A stretch of DNA of 9,169 nucleotides from Planctomycetota bacterium. GTDB taxonomy: Bacteria; Planctomycetota; MHYJ01; WSZJ01; JACPWG01. Under the pieces are notes generated by a model. It had not been told where the DNA came from and searched no databases. It worked only from the letters and a program-made list of their open reading frames with translations. The stretch covers positions 1-9,169 of the forward strand of contig JACRIP010000587.1 in the NCBI GenBank assembly GCA_016220045.1, given 5' to 3'. Positions 1 to 5,368 of the stretch are shown in pieces; the stretch's first letter is position 1, and each line of letters starts with the position of its first letter. Both the position numbers and the translations under genes were made by a program.

Positions 1-1143
1 GGCACCGCGGCGGGCGGCGCGGGGGCGGGGGTCGCAGGCGGCGGGGGCGGCGCGGGGAATCCGCTGCCGGCCTCGGTCTACGCGGCGGAGCGGCTGCCGT
101 CGCCGCGGGAGGTGGAAGCGTGGAGCGCGGAGGCGCGGCTGCGCGAGGTCAGGTGTTCACCCTTCGGGGCGGCGGCGCCGGCGCTGCGGCTGGAGCTGCC
201 GGCGGAGTGGAGCTGGACGATGTCGGAAGCCGACCCGCGGCCGACCTTCCCGAAGTGGCAGCGGCTGGCGAGTGCGCGCGGGGGAGCGGACGTGGCGGAC
301 GTGGGGGTGAGCGTGGTGGTGCGGGCGACGCAGTTGGAGCGGGAGGTGGCGCTCTTCGAAGTGATGCTGCGGGAGACGGAAGCGCGGCAGATGGCGATTC
401 TGGACCGTAGCGGGCCGCCGCGATTCGGCGGGAGCGCGTGCATGGATCTGATCTGTCGCACGCGGCCGGGGGGGCGGCCGACGCTGACGCGGATGCGCGC
501 GTACAAGGACGGCGCGTACGTGTACCTGCTGGAAATCTCGGCGCCGGAGGCGGTCTACGCGGCGCGGCGGGAGGTGCTCGAACAGGTGGCGGCGCGCGCG
601 GGCGTGGTGAATCCGACGGCGCGTCCCTACGCGGAGGAGCTGACGGTGGTGACGGTGCCGGGGGTGGCTGGGCTGTCGACGTCGGTGCCGGCTTCCTTCC
701 GGGTGGCGCCGGGCCGCGGGGCGACCGCGGCGGGGGAGGCGCCCACCGCGGTCCCGCTGCGTCTCGCCGCGCCGGGCGATCCGCGCTACGCCGGCACGCT
801 GGAGATCGCGGGGCTGGACCGGGAGGAGAATCCGTCCCACACCGTAGAAGTGCTGCTCTACCAGGAGATGGAGAAGTTGGGCCGGACGGGCGCGGAGATC
901 GAGGACCTGCGGGCGGAGCGTGACACGCTGCCGACGTCGCGCTTTCCCGGCCCGGGCAAGTTCTGCGTCTTCGCCTGCACGAAGGAAGGCGTGGAGTGTG
1001 AGGCGGTGGTGCTGATCCGGTCGAGCGAGCGTTCCTGGGTGGTGCTGACGCTCTTCGGCCCGACGCGGCGCGAAGCGCCGGAGCTCTGGATGGCCAATCG
1101 GCGGGCCTTCGACCTCGCCGACTTCCTGATGCGCGAACAATAG
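1..1143 (+). CDS. Hypothetical protein, 3' part of a gene that begins before the window
   Basis: The reading frame is open from the first base to TAG at 1141-1143, giving 380 visible residues. A GTG at 112 could be called as a start, but the frame continues upstream without a stop, so I treat the gene as partial. The first 20 residues are nearly all Gly and Ala, like a linker, which implies a further upstream domain. The rest looks like two related alpha/beta halves. Half one (about residues 50-205 of the visible part) starts with a LPAEWSW segment and ends in a helix with VLEQVAARAGV. Half two (about 215-380) starts with STSVPASFRV, has strands such as CEAVVLIRSS and WVVLTLFG, and ends with a helix RRAFDLADFLMRE. 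This layout resembles PsbP/DUF1795-like folds, but that is only an impression and I do not assign a family. No catalytic motif, signal peptide or membrane segment is visible. The gene faces the minus-strand genes across the GxxExxY cassette. Confidence 0.75.
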   Translation, partial: GTAAGGAGAGVAGGGGGAGNPLPASVYAAERLPSPREVEAWSAEARLREVRCSPFGAAAPALRLELPAEWSWTMSEADPRPTFPKWQRLASARGGADVADVGVSVVVRATQLEREVALFEVMLRETEARQMAILDRSGPPRFGGSACMDLICRTRPGGRPTLTRMRAYKDGAYVYLLEISAPEAVYAARREVLEQVAARAGVVNPTARPYAEELTVVTVPGVAGLSTSVPASFRVAPGRGATAAGEAPTAVPLRLAAPGDPRYAGTLEIAGLDREENPSHTVEVLLYQEMEKLGRTGAEIEDLRAERDTLPTSRFPGPGKFCVFACTKEGVECEAVVLIRSSERSWVVLTLFGPTRREAPELWMANRRAFDLADFLMREQ

Positions 1144-1162
1144 GCATTCGGGCGGATGCGGC

Positions 1163-1192
1163 GGCGGGGGGGGCCGGTGGGCCACCCCCGCC
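1163..1192 (+). terminator. Possible hairpin terminator after the first gene
   Basis: About 20 bases after the TAG stop, GGCGGGGG (1163-1170) pairs with CCCCCGCC (1185-1192) around a 14-base loop that itself contains complementary GGCC segments. No T-tract follows, so intrinsic termination is uncertain; it may only be a stable 3' end. It lies directly before the left arm of the GxxExxY cassette. Confidence 0.3.
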
Positions 1193-1197
1193 GGGGA

Positions 1198-1283
1198 AGG
1201 GCCACGAAGGCGGGGCGAAGCGCCACGAAGAAAGACGGGAACACCAAGGGCCACGAAGGCGGGAAGCACGAAGGGCCACGAAG
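1198..1283 (+). repeat. Left inverted arm of the cassette, made of GGCCACGAAG units
   Basis: GGCCACGAAG occurs at 1200-1209, 1249-1258 and 1274-1283, with a CGCCACGAAG variant at 1221-1230. The spacings of 21, 28 and 25 bases are irregular. The whole arm is the near-exact reverse complement of 1704-1788, so the internal degenerate repeats were duplicated together as one long inverted repeat rather than arising separately on each side. Confidence 0.9.
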
Positions 1284-1287
1284 GAGG
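1281..1287 (+). promoter_or_regulatory. Strong Shine-Dalgarno AAGGAGG for the GxxExxY gene
   Basis: AAGGAGG ends 7 bases before the ATG at 1295 and fixes that start. Its first three bases are the last bases shared with the right arm; the arms stop matching exactly where the ribosome-binding site begins. Confidence 0.8.
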
Positions 1288-1294
1288 ACGTCCA

Positions 1295-1696
1295 ATGGAG
1301 CAGGCGAAGTTGCTGACAGCGGAGGAGGTCTACGCCGCGAAGGAAGTCTACCAGATCGTGGGCGCTGCGATCGAAGTTCACCGGGTCCTGGGGTGGGGGT
1401 TTCTGGAAGCGGTGTACCAGGAGGCGATGTCGATCGAGTTGAAGAGTCGCGGGGTTCCCGTTGCACCCCAGCCGGGGCTGCCGATCGAGTACAAAGCCCA
1501 CCGCCTTGAACGCGAGTACCGTCCTGACTTCCTGTGTTTCTCGAACATCGTCGTCGAACTGAAAGCGATCGATCATCTCGGGCCCGCCGAACGAGCACAG
1601 CTCCTCAACTATCTTCGAGCTTCCAACTGTAGACTTGGCTTGCTCATCAACTTCGGCAGTTGCGCAAGACTGGAGTGGCAACGCTACGTCTATTAG
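1295..1696 (+). CDS. GxxExxY protein, PD-(D/E)XK nuclease-like fold
   Basis: This 133-residue protein matches the GxxExxY family (TIGR04256, related to the PDDEXK_3 group), whose members are usually of about this length. The name-giving motif is G35-F-L-E38-A-V-Y41. The nuclease-fold signature follows: P77-D78 in REYRPDFL, then E88-L-K90 in VVELKAI, and a helix with Q102-LLNYL, where Q often follows the ExK strand in PD-(D/E)XK enzymes. A metal-dependent nuclease activity is therefore plausible, but I know of no settled function for the family, and the N-terminal E38 may be part of the active site. The ATG at 1295 is chosen because of the AAGGAGG ahead of it. The gene sits alone between long inverted arms, with no transposase, toxin partner or modification gene beside it. 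It is intact and looks functional. Confidence 0.9.
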   Translation: MEQAKLLTAEEVYAAKEVYQIVGAAIEVHRVLGWGFLEAVYQEAMSIELKSRGVPVAPQPGLPIEYKAHRLEREYRPDFLCFSNIVVELKAIDHLGPAERAQLLNYLRASNCRLGLLINFGSCARLEWQRYVY

Positions 1697-1703
1697 AAAG
1701 GAA

Positions 1704-1788
1704 CTTCGTGGCCCTTCGTGGTTCTCGCTTCGTGGCCCTTCGTGTTCCCGTCTTTCTTCGTGGCCCTTCGCCCCGCCTTCGTGGCCCT
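1704..1788 (-). repeat. Right inverted arm of the cassette
   Basis: Read on the minus strand it carries the same order of GGCCACGAAG units as the left arm. The differences seen are two isolated substitutions, plus a short stretch (about 1724-1734) with two substitutions and one missing base. The arm ends two bases before the stop codon of the convergent glycosyltransferase gene (TAG, complement of 1791-1793). Confidence 0.9.
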
Positions 1789-1790
1789 CG

Positions 1791-2909
1791 CTACCCCAAG
1801 ACTCCCCGCAACACGTCGAACGCCGCGCGCGCCCGCGCCGCTCCGGCCGCGTTCGCCGCCGTTCGCCGGCGCAGTTCGAGGTCCGAGAGCAGCGTGAGCA
1901 CCTTCCACTCCAGTGTCGCCAGGTCCTTCGCCTTCAGCGCCGCGCCTCGCTCCAGCAGGTAGTCGCAGTTCCGCTCCTCCTGCCCCGGGATCGGCGCGAA
2001 AATCACCATCGGCGCCCCCATCGCCAGACACTCCGAGACCGTCAGCCCCCCGGACTTCGTCACCACCACGTCCGCCGTCGCATAGAAGTCCTGGATGTTG
2101 GTCACGAACCCGAACACCTTCTTCGTGACCCCGCGCGGGACGTCCACCAGTACGAGTTCCTCGCGCAGCTTCTCGTTTTTGCCCGCGATGACCACCAACT
2201 GCATCGCAAACGGCAGGCGCGCCAGGTCCGCCACTACCTGCGCGATGTGCCCGACGCCGAATCCACCCGACAGTACCAGCACGGTCGGCAGGTCCGCCCG
2301 GATGCCCAGCTTCGTCGCCGTCGCCACCCGCTCGGGCTTTACGGTGAAGACCGGATGGATCGGGATGCCGGTCACGGCGATGCGCTCCGGCTCCACGCCC
2401 TTGCGTTGGAGCTGCCACTTGACTTCGTCGGTGGCCACGAAGTACCGGTGTACGCCCGGATGCACCCAGAACATATGCACGTCGTAGTCGGTGACCACCA
2501 CGGAGATCGGCTGGGCGTACTTGCGGCGGCCGCGCTTGGAGAGGAGCAGGTCGGCGGGCAGGAAGTGGGTGCACACCACATGGTCGGGGGCGAACTCCTG
2601 GACGTAGTTGGCGAGTTTCCGCGCGTTGCGCATATCGAGCGCGTCCATGGCCCGGCCGGTCAGGCCGTGGCGGGGCGACTTGTCGGCCTTGGCGTAGAAG
2701 TATCCCCAAAGCGCGGGCGCCTTGTTGACGGTCACGAGGTAGGACTTGGCGTAGAACTTCCGGAAGACCTCGCTGGTGAACTGGAGCGTGTCGTGGTAGG
2801 CGACCTCGAGGTCCGGATGGGCCTCCTTGGCGGCGTCGCGGATCGCCTCGGCGGCGCGGTTGTGGCCGGCGCCGGCGGAGGCGGAGAGCAGGAGGAGTTT
2901 TTTCGCCAT
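1791..2909 (-). CDS. MGDG synthase/processive diacylglycerol glycosyltransferase-like protein (GT28, MurG-like)
   Basis: At 372 residues this is the usual size for GT-B enzymes of family GT28. It has an N-terminal MGDG-synthase-type acceptor domain and a C-terminal nucleotide-sugar domain. Motifs seen are G13-A-G-H16-NRAA in the first Rossmann loop (the GxGH loop of MurG and UgtP), TDYDVHMFWVHPGV at 140-153, GGFGVGHI at 215-222 opening the second domain, and TKSGGLTVSECLAMG at 284-298 followed by PIPGQEERN at 306-314, which form the sugar-nucleotide site. By family the reaction would move glucose, galactose or GlcNAc from a UDP-sugar to diacylglycerol or a related lipid at the inner membrane face; there are no membrane helices, so peripheral attachment is expected. 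The ATG at 2909-2907 has AAGGGGG (2924-2918) 8 bases upstream. The gene lies 186 bases after nnrE on the same strand and could be an operon tail. It is not MurG itself, because no cell-wall genes adjoin it and the N-terminal domain is of MGDG type. The exact donor and acceptor are unknown. Confidence 0.85.
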   Translation of the reverse strand: MAKKLLLLSASAGAGHNRAAEAIRDAAKEAHPDLEVAYHDTLQFTSEVFRKFYAKSYLVTVNKAPALWGYFYAKADKSPRHGLTGRAMDALDMRNARKLANYVQEFAPDHVVCTHFLPADLLLSKRGRRKYAQPISVVVTDYDVHMFWVHPGVHRYFVATDEVKWQLQRKGVEPERIAVTGIPIHPVFTVKPERVATATKLGIRADLPTVLVLSGGFGVGHIAQVVADLARLPFAMQLVVIAGKNEKLREELVLVDVPRGVTKKVFGFVTNIQDFYATADVVVTKSGGLTVSECLAMGAPMVIFAPIPGQEERNCDYLLERGAALKAKDLATLEWKVLTLLSDLELRRRTAANAAGAARARAAFDVLRGVLG

Positions 2910-3052
2910 GGGTTGGGCCCCCTTGTCGTTGGAGGTGTGTTCGGCGGCCTGCGATCCTGCCGGGCATCAGGGGAATCTCGTCGGCCGGCGGAACTCGCGG
3001 ACCGGCGGCGAGACCCTTGACCGGGCCGCAGGGCGGGTCTAGTCCGACGGCC

Positions 3053-3079
3053 GTAGGGGCGGACCCCTGTGTCCGCCCC
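3053..3079. repeat. GTAGGGGCGG-type hairpin repeat, copy 1
   Basis: GTA is followed by GGGGCGGA (3056-3063), an 8-base loop and TCCGCCCC (3072-3079), a perfect 8-bp stem. It lies just after the stop of nnrE and could act as a 3'-end hairpin, but no T-tract follows on either strand. It belongs to the same family as 5022-5047 and 5089-5111. The rest of the 2910-3095 gap shows no gene and no clear promoter. Confidence 0.8.
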
Positions 3080-3095
3080 GGTGTGGCCTGCCGCT

Positions 3096-3908
3096 TCAGG
3101 TCCGCGGCGGGCGCTCGGCTCGGCCCGCCGCGCCGCCCTCCGGGCCGGAGGCACTTCCGGCTGGAGGAGTGCGGCTACGCACCAGGAACAGCAACGGCAC
3201 GATCGGGCACCCGAAGTCCACCACGTGCAACGTGCCGACATGCCGCGGGCCAGCGCCGCGAAAGAGACCGAGTTTCGGCGCGGCGACGGTCATGGTCGCG
3301 GTCGCTCTCACCGCCACGCCCAACACCTCTCCGGTGTCGCAGTCCAGGCCGGAAGGGATGTCTACGGCGATAACCTGGACTCCGGCCGCGGCCCGCCGGT
3401 TGATCCGGTCGATCATCGCGGCGGCGATCCCGGTCACCGGCCGCGTCAGCCCGGTGCCGAAAATCGCATCCACGATCAGGCCCGCGCCGTCAATCAGCGC
3501 TTCCGCGGCGGCGGGGGCGGCGGGATCGGCGTGCCGCATGGGGATGCCGAGCCGCTCGACGATCCGGAAGTTCGTCCCCGCGTCGCCCGGCAGGTCGACC
3601 TCGACCCGCGGCGCCAGCACGAGCAGATCCACGGGCAGACCGAACGCCGCCAGGTGGCGCGCAACCACAAACCCGTCGCCGCCGTTGTTGCCGCGGCCGC
3701 AGACGACCAGCACCTTCAGGACCGGGTGGCCGAGCGGCTCAGCCTCCGTCTCCAGCACGGCCGTCCAGCGTGCGATGGCGCTTCCCGCATTCTCCATCAG
3801 GAGCAGCGACGGCACGCCGAAGCGCTCGGTCGCGGCGCGGTCGATCGCCTGCATCTCCGCGCGCGAGACCGCCTCGGCCTCAGCCGGAGGGTTTCCCACC
3901 ACCCTCAC
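3096..3908 (-). CDS. nnrE: NAD(P)H-hydrate epimerase (YjeF N-terminal domain)
   Basis: NnrE interconverts the R and S epimers of NAD(P)HX, the damaged hydrated form of NAD(P)H, so that the dehydratase NnrD can restore it; it is cytosolic. The conserved landmarks are all present: VSRAEMQAID near the N-terminus, LLMENAG at 36-42, G71-RGNNGGDG79 (the nucleotide/phosphate loop), FGTGL at 150-154 and DIPSGLDCDTG at 183-193 with the catalytic Asp region. The GTG start at 3908-3906 gives 270 residues and overlaps the upstream stop as GTGA; a longer frame runs back to 4139, but that part only reads through the hydrolase gene. The protein has the epimerase domain alone, with no fused NnrD domain and no nnrD in the window. 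After about residue 245 the sequence becomes a Pro/Gly/Ala/Arg-rich tail ending PPRT that does not look like the family and runs towards the hairpin repeat at 3053-3079. Confidence 0.92.
   Translation of the reverse strand: MRVVGNPPAEAEAVSRAEMQAIDRAATERFGVPSLLLMENAGSAIARWTAVLETEAEPLGHPVLKVLVVCGRGNNGGDGFVVARHLAAFGLPVDLLVLAPRVEVDLPGDAGTNFRIVERLGIPMRHADPAAPAAAEALIDGAGLIVDAIFGTGLTRPVTGIAAAMIDRINRRAAAGVQVIAVDIPSGLDCDTGEVLGVAVRATATMTVAAPKLGLFRGAGPRHVGTLHVVDFGCPIVPLLFLVRSRTPPAGSASGPEGGAAGRAERPPRT
3905..3908 (-). other. GTGA start-stop overlap between hydrolase and nnrE
   Basis: On the minus strand the GTG start of nnrE (3908-3906) shares bases with the TGA stop of the hydrolase (3907-3905). No strong Shine-Dalgarno is seen upstream of this GTG, only a G-rich stretch, so translation is probably coupled by re-initiation. 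This supports the choice of start for nnrE. Confidence 0.75.
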
Positions 3909-4564
3909 GGCCGCCGCCCGCGCAGGAACGGGTTGCCCTCCCGCTCCACCCCGATGGTCGTCGGCGGGCCGTGCCCCGGGTAGAGCTCCACGTCGTCCCC
4001 GAGCGGCAGGATGCGCTCCGCGATCGAGCGCGCCAGGTCGCGGCTCGACCCGCCCGGGAAATCGGTCCGGCCCACGCCTCGGGCGAAGAGCGTATCCCCG
4101 CCGAAGAGCGCCCGCGGTTCCTTCGCGTCGTCGCAGCACTCGGCGAACAGGCTGACGTGGCCGGGCGTGTGGCCCGGCGTGTGGATCACCGTGATCTTGA
4201 GCCCGCCGACCTGGAAGCGCTGCCCGTCCTCCAGCAGCACCTGCGCCGGCGGCGACAGGACCGGCGCGCCGAACAGCTCGGACAGGTTCGCGCGCGCATC
4301 GGTCAACATCGCCGCATCCGCCGGGTGCACCGCGATCTGCGCTTCCGGAAAGGCCGCGCGCAAGGCCGCGTTGCCCCCGATGTGGTCCACATGCCCGTGC
4401 GTGTTGACGATAATCCCGGCAGTCCAGCCGTTCGCGCGCAGCACGGCGGCAATGCGTTCCCCCTCCGCCCCAGGATCGATGACCATCATCTGCCCGGAGC
4501 GCTTGCAGCCGAGCAGGTAGCAGTTGGCGGCGAGCGGGCCGACGGTAAGGGTGCGGAGCAGCAT
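3905..4564 (-). CDS. Metallo-beta-lactamase-fold hydrolase, glyoxalase II-like (YcbL type)
   Basis: At 219 residues it matches the short YcbL/GloB-like hydrolases that lack the extra C-terminal glutathione-binding domain of classical glyoxalase II. The binuclear metal site is complete: H56-G-H58-V-D60-H61 in NTHGHVDHIGG, H132 in TPGHTPGH, the bridging D157 in FGGDTLF, and H198 in YPGHGP. The start MLLRTLTVGPLAANCYLLG is the typical N-terminus of this subfamily, so the ATG at 4564-4562 is favoured although its Shine-Dalgarno is weak. The likely reaction is hydrolysis of a thioester such as S-lactoyl-thiol from methylglyoxal detoxification; the true thiol partner is not visible. The Cys pair C143-C144 is not a known motif. 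The gene is first in a coupled pair with nnrE and follows the repeat island after dnaE, where one inverted arm may supply its promoter. Confidence 0.88.
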   Translation of the reverse strand: MLLRTLTVGPLAANCYLLGCKRSGQMMVIDPGAEGERIAAVLRANGWTAGIIVNTHGHVDHIGGNAALRAAFPEAQIAVHPADAAMLTDARANLSELFGAPVLSPPAQVLLEDGQRFQVGGLKITVIHTPGHTPGHVSLFAECCDDAKEPRALFGGDTLFARGVGRTDFPGGSSRDLARSIAERILPLGDDVELYPGHGPPTTIGVEREGNPFLRGRRP

Positions 4565-4581
4565 GAGACGAGCGCAGCCTC

Positions 4582-4626
4582 AGGGGGGAGATGACGAATT
4601 GTAGAATGTAGATTGAAGAATGTAGA
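4582..4626 (+). repeat. Left AT-rich inverted arm of the repeat island
   Basis: AGGGGGGAG (4582-4590) is followed, after a short spacer, by the 26-base core 4601-4626, which starts GTAGAATG. The reverse complement of 5369-5410 shows the same order: AGGGGGGAG, spacer, then the core with two mismatches. The core is itself a degenerate repeat of GTAGAATGTAGATTGAAGA-like words and stands out as an AT-rich patch. Confidence 0.8.
4598..4626 (-). promoter_or_regulatory. Possible sigma70-type promoter for the hydrolase-nnrE pair, inside the repeat arm
   Basis: On the minus strand TCTACA (4626-4621) and TACAAT (4603-4598) are 17 bases apart, four of six and five of six matches to the consensus boxes. 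The inferred start site near 4590 leaves a leader of about 25 bases before the ATG. An AT-rich patch in GC-rich DNA will resemble a promoter by chance, so this is tentative. Confidence 0.35.
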
Positions 4627-4773
4627 TTAATTCTCCCGGGCAGCCTGGCTCACCCAGGCGAATTGGAGTGACTGGAGCGGCGTTCCGGGGCGGATCCAGG
4701 CAGGGTCGGAAGCGCGTCGGTCGGTGGCGGGGATCGGGCCGCCCCCGCGAGACTCCGGCGCCGGAAATCCCAC

Positions 4774-4797
4774 GGCGCAGGCCGGAAGGCCTGCGCC
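4774..4797. repeat. Palindrome with GGAA loop, copy 1
   Basis: GGCGCAGGCC (4774-4783) and its perfect complement (4788-4797) enclose GGAA, a GNRA-type tetraloop when read as RNA of the plus strand. It is a small dispersed-repeat type; the second copy is inverted at 4849-4872. Confidence 0.85.
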
Positions 4798-4848
4798 ACA
4801 AGGGTTTCGAGCGCTTCGAAGATGGTTCGACAGGTCTCCGGCAATTGT

Positions 4849-4872
4849 GGTGCAGCCCTTCCGGCCTGCACC
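4849..4872. repeat. Palindrome with GGAA loop, copy 2 (inverted)
   Basis: The minus strand reads GGTGCAGGCC, GGAA, GGGCTGCACC. Compared with copy 1 it differs at three bases: a compensatory pair (C:G in copy 1, T:A here, 4851:4870) and one change that leaves a single mismatch (4856:4865). Confidence 0.8.
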
Positions 4873-4892
4873 GAAGGGCCACGGATCGCTGC

Positions 4893-4909
4893 CTTTTGCG
4901 ACCGCCTCT
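4893..4909 (+). repeat. 17-base CTTTTGCGAC motif, copy 1
   Basis: CTTTTGCGACCGCCTCT, running into a CCGCCT/AGGCGG hairpin (4902-4917). It differs from copy 3 by one base. Confidence 0.7.
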
Positions 4910-4963
4910 TCAGGCGGAGCCTACGCCAAGGACGAATCGCAATGGGCCCATCGTTCCGCCAGA

Positions 4964-4980
4964 AGAGGGTGTCGCAAAAG
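4964..4980 (-). repeat. 17-base CTTTTGCGAC motif, copy 2 (inverted)
   Basis: The plus strand reads AGAGGGTGTCGCAAAAG; its reverse complement matches copy 3 except for one base. Confidence 0.7.
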
Positions 4981-5021
4981 GGGCCGAGATGGGCGGGGGA
5001 CCTCGCAGAACCCTCGGTCTT

Positions 5022-5047
5022 GTAGGGGCGGGCCTTGTGCCCGCCCC
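5022..5047. repeat. GTAGGGGCGG-type hairpin repeat, copy 2
   Basis: GTA is followed by a perfect 9-bp stem, GGGGCGGGC (5025-5033) with GCCCGCCCC (5039-5047), and a CTTGT loop. Together with the inverted copy at 5089-5111 it brackets a 41-base interior, forming a two-hairpin unit of about 90 bases like a miniature inverted-repeat element. Confidence 0.85.
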
Positions 5048-5088
5048 ATGGTGGGATGCTCGGCAACCGATGCTGGGGCTGCCACGAT

Positions 5089-5111
5089 GGGGCGGCCACA
5101 AGGGCCGCCCG
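5089..5111. repeat. GTAGGGGCGG-type hairpin repeat, copy 3 (inverted)
   Basis: GGGCGGCC (5090-5097) and GGCCGCCC (5103-5110) form a perfect 8-bp stem with loop ACAAG, the complement of the CTTGT loop in copy 2. One inner stem pair is C:G where copy 2 has G:C, read in the same orientation. Confidence 0.8.
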
Positions 5112-5157
5112 ACAGGACGGTTTTCGTGAGGTGCCGCGCGGTGGGCCCGGCGCGAGA

Positions 5158-5174
5158 CTTTTGCGACAGCCTCT
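5158..5174 (+). repeat. 17-base CTTTTGCGAC motif, copy 3
   Basis: CTTTTGCGACAGCCTCT; with the inverted copy at 4964-4980 it brackets the two-hairpin unit at 5022-5111. Confidence 0.7.
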
Positions 5175-5368
5175 GAATCCGGACCTACAAACGAGCCGGA
5201 TGGCCGATCTGCGGTGCTTGGCACCGTGGACGGTCGGTCTGCCTGGGGCGGCGATTCGCAGTGTAGTGCTAACGGGCGGTACTGCAGGCGGACGTGCTCT
5301 TGTGCACTTCAAAAGTCAGGCAGCAGTCTACCATCGCCCCGTACGCCGCCGCTGCAGCAGAGGATCAT

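Larger units (their letters stand above)
1198..1788 (+). mobile_element. Inverted-repeat-flanked GxxExxY cassette (591 bp)
   Basis: A single small gene (1295-1696) is enclosed by two arms, 1198-1283 and 1704-1788. Read as reverse complements, they match at all but about five positions, including one single-base gap, over about 86 bases. The arms leave almost no spare sequence: the gene's Shine-Dalgarno begins inside the left arm and its stop lies 7 bases before the right arm. This geometry is that of a non-autonomous mobile unit or a cassette moved by flanking repeats. No transposase is present, and I found no convincing target-site duplication beside 1198 and 1788. The gene itself looks less GC-rich than its neighbours, in keeping with transfer. 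Mobility is inference; the inverted arms are seen directly. Confidence 0.55.

Noticed and set aside
1198..1283. Possible CRISPR-like array in the GGCCACGAAG units
   Set aside because: Units are only about 10 bases, spacings are irregular and the whole block is duplicated in inverted orientation; no cas genes are present.
149..1681. Long open frame on the minus strand across the first gene and the GxxExxY gene
   Set aside because: The translation is Pro/Arg/Ala/Ser-rich shadow sequence with no family features, and both opposite-strand genes are better supported.
1188..1800. Target-site duplication at the cassette ends
   Set aside because: The flanks (GCCGGGGAA on the left, CGCTACCCC on the right) share no convincing direct repeat.
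2897..2904. A6 run near the start of the glycosyltransferase as a frameshift site
   Set aside because: It encodes the ordinary KK after MA, its phase (GCG AAA AAA CTC) is not the classic heptamer, and no meaningful alternative frame product follows.
1635..3020. 461-codon open frame on the plus strand over the glycosyltransferase
   Set aside because: Its peptide is Arg/His/Pro-rich and spans the repeat arm; the minus-strand frame has full GT28 motifs.
3909..4139. Upstream extension of nnrE to an ATG at 4139
   Set aside because: The extra residues are out-of-frame reading of the hydrolase gene; the GTG in the GTGA overlap fits the family start.
4650..5312. Open frames in the repeat island on both strands (for example 4724-5176 plus and 4650-5312 minus)
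   Set aside because: They read through palindromic repeats and yield repeat peptides such as GGHKARPYK; no ribosome-binding site or family features support them.
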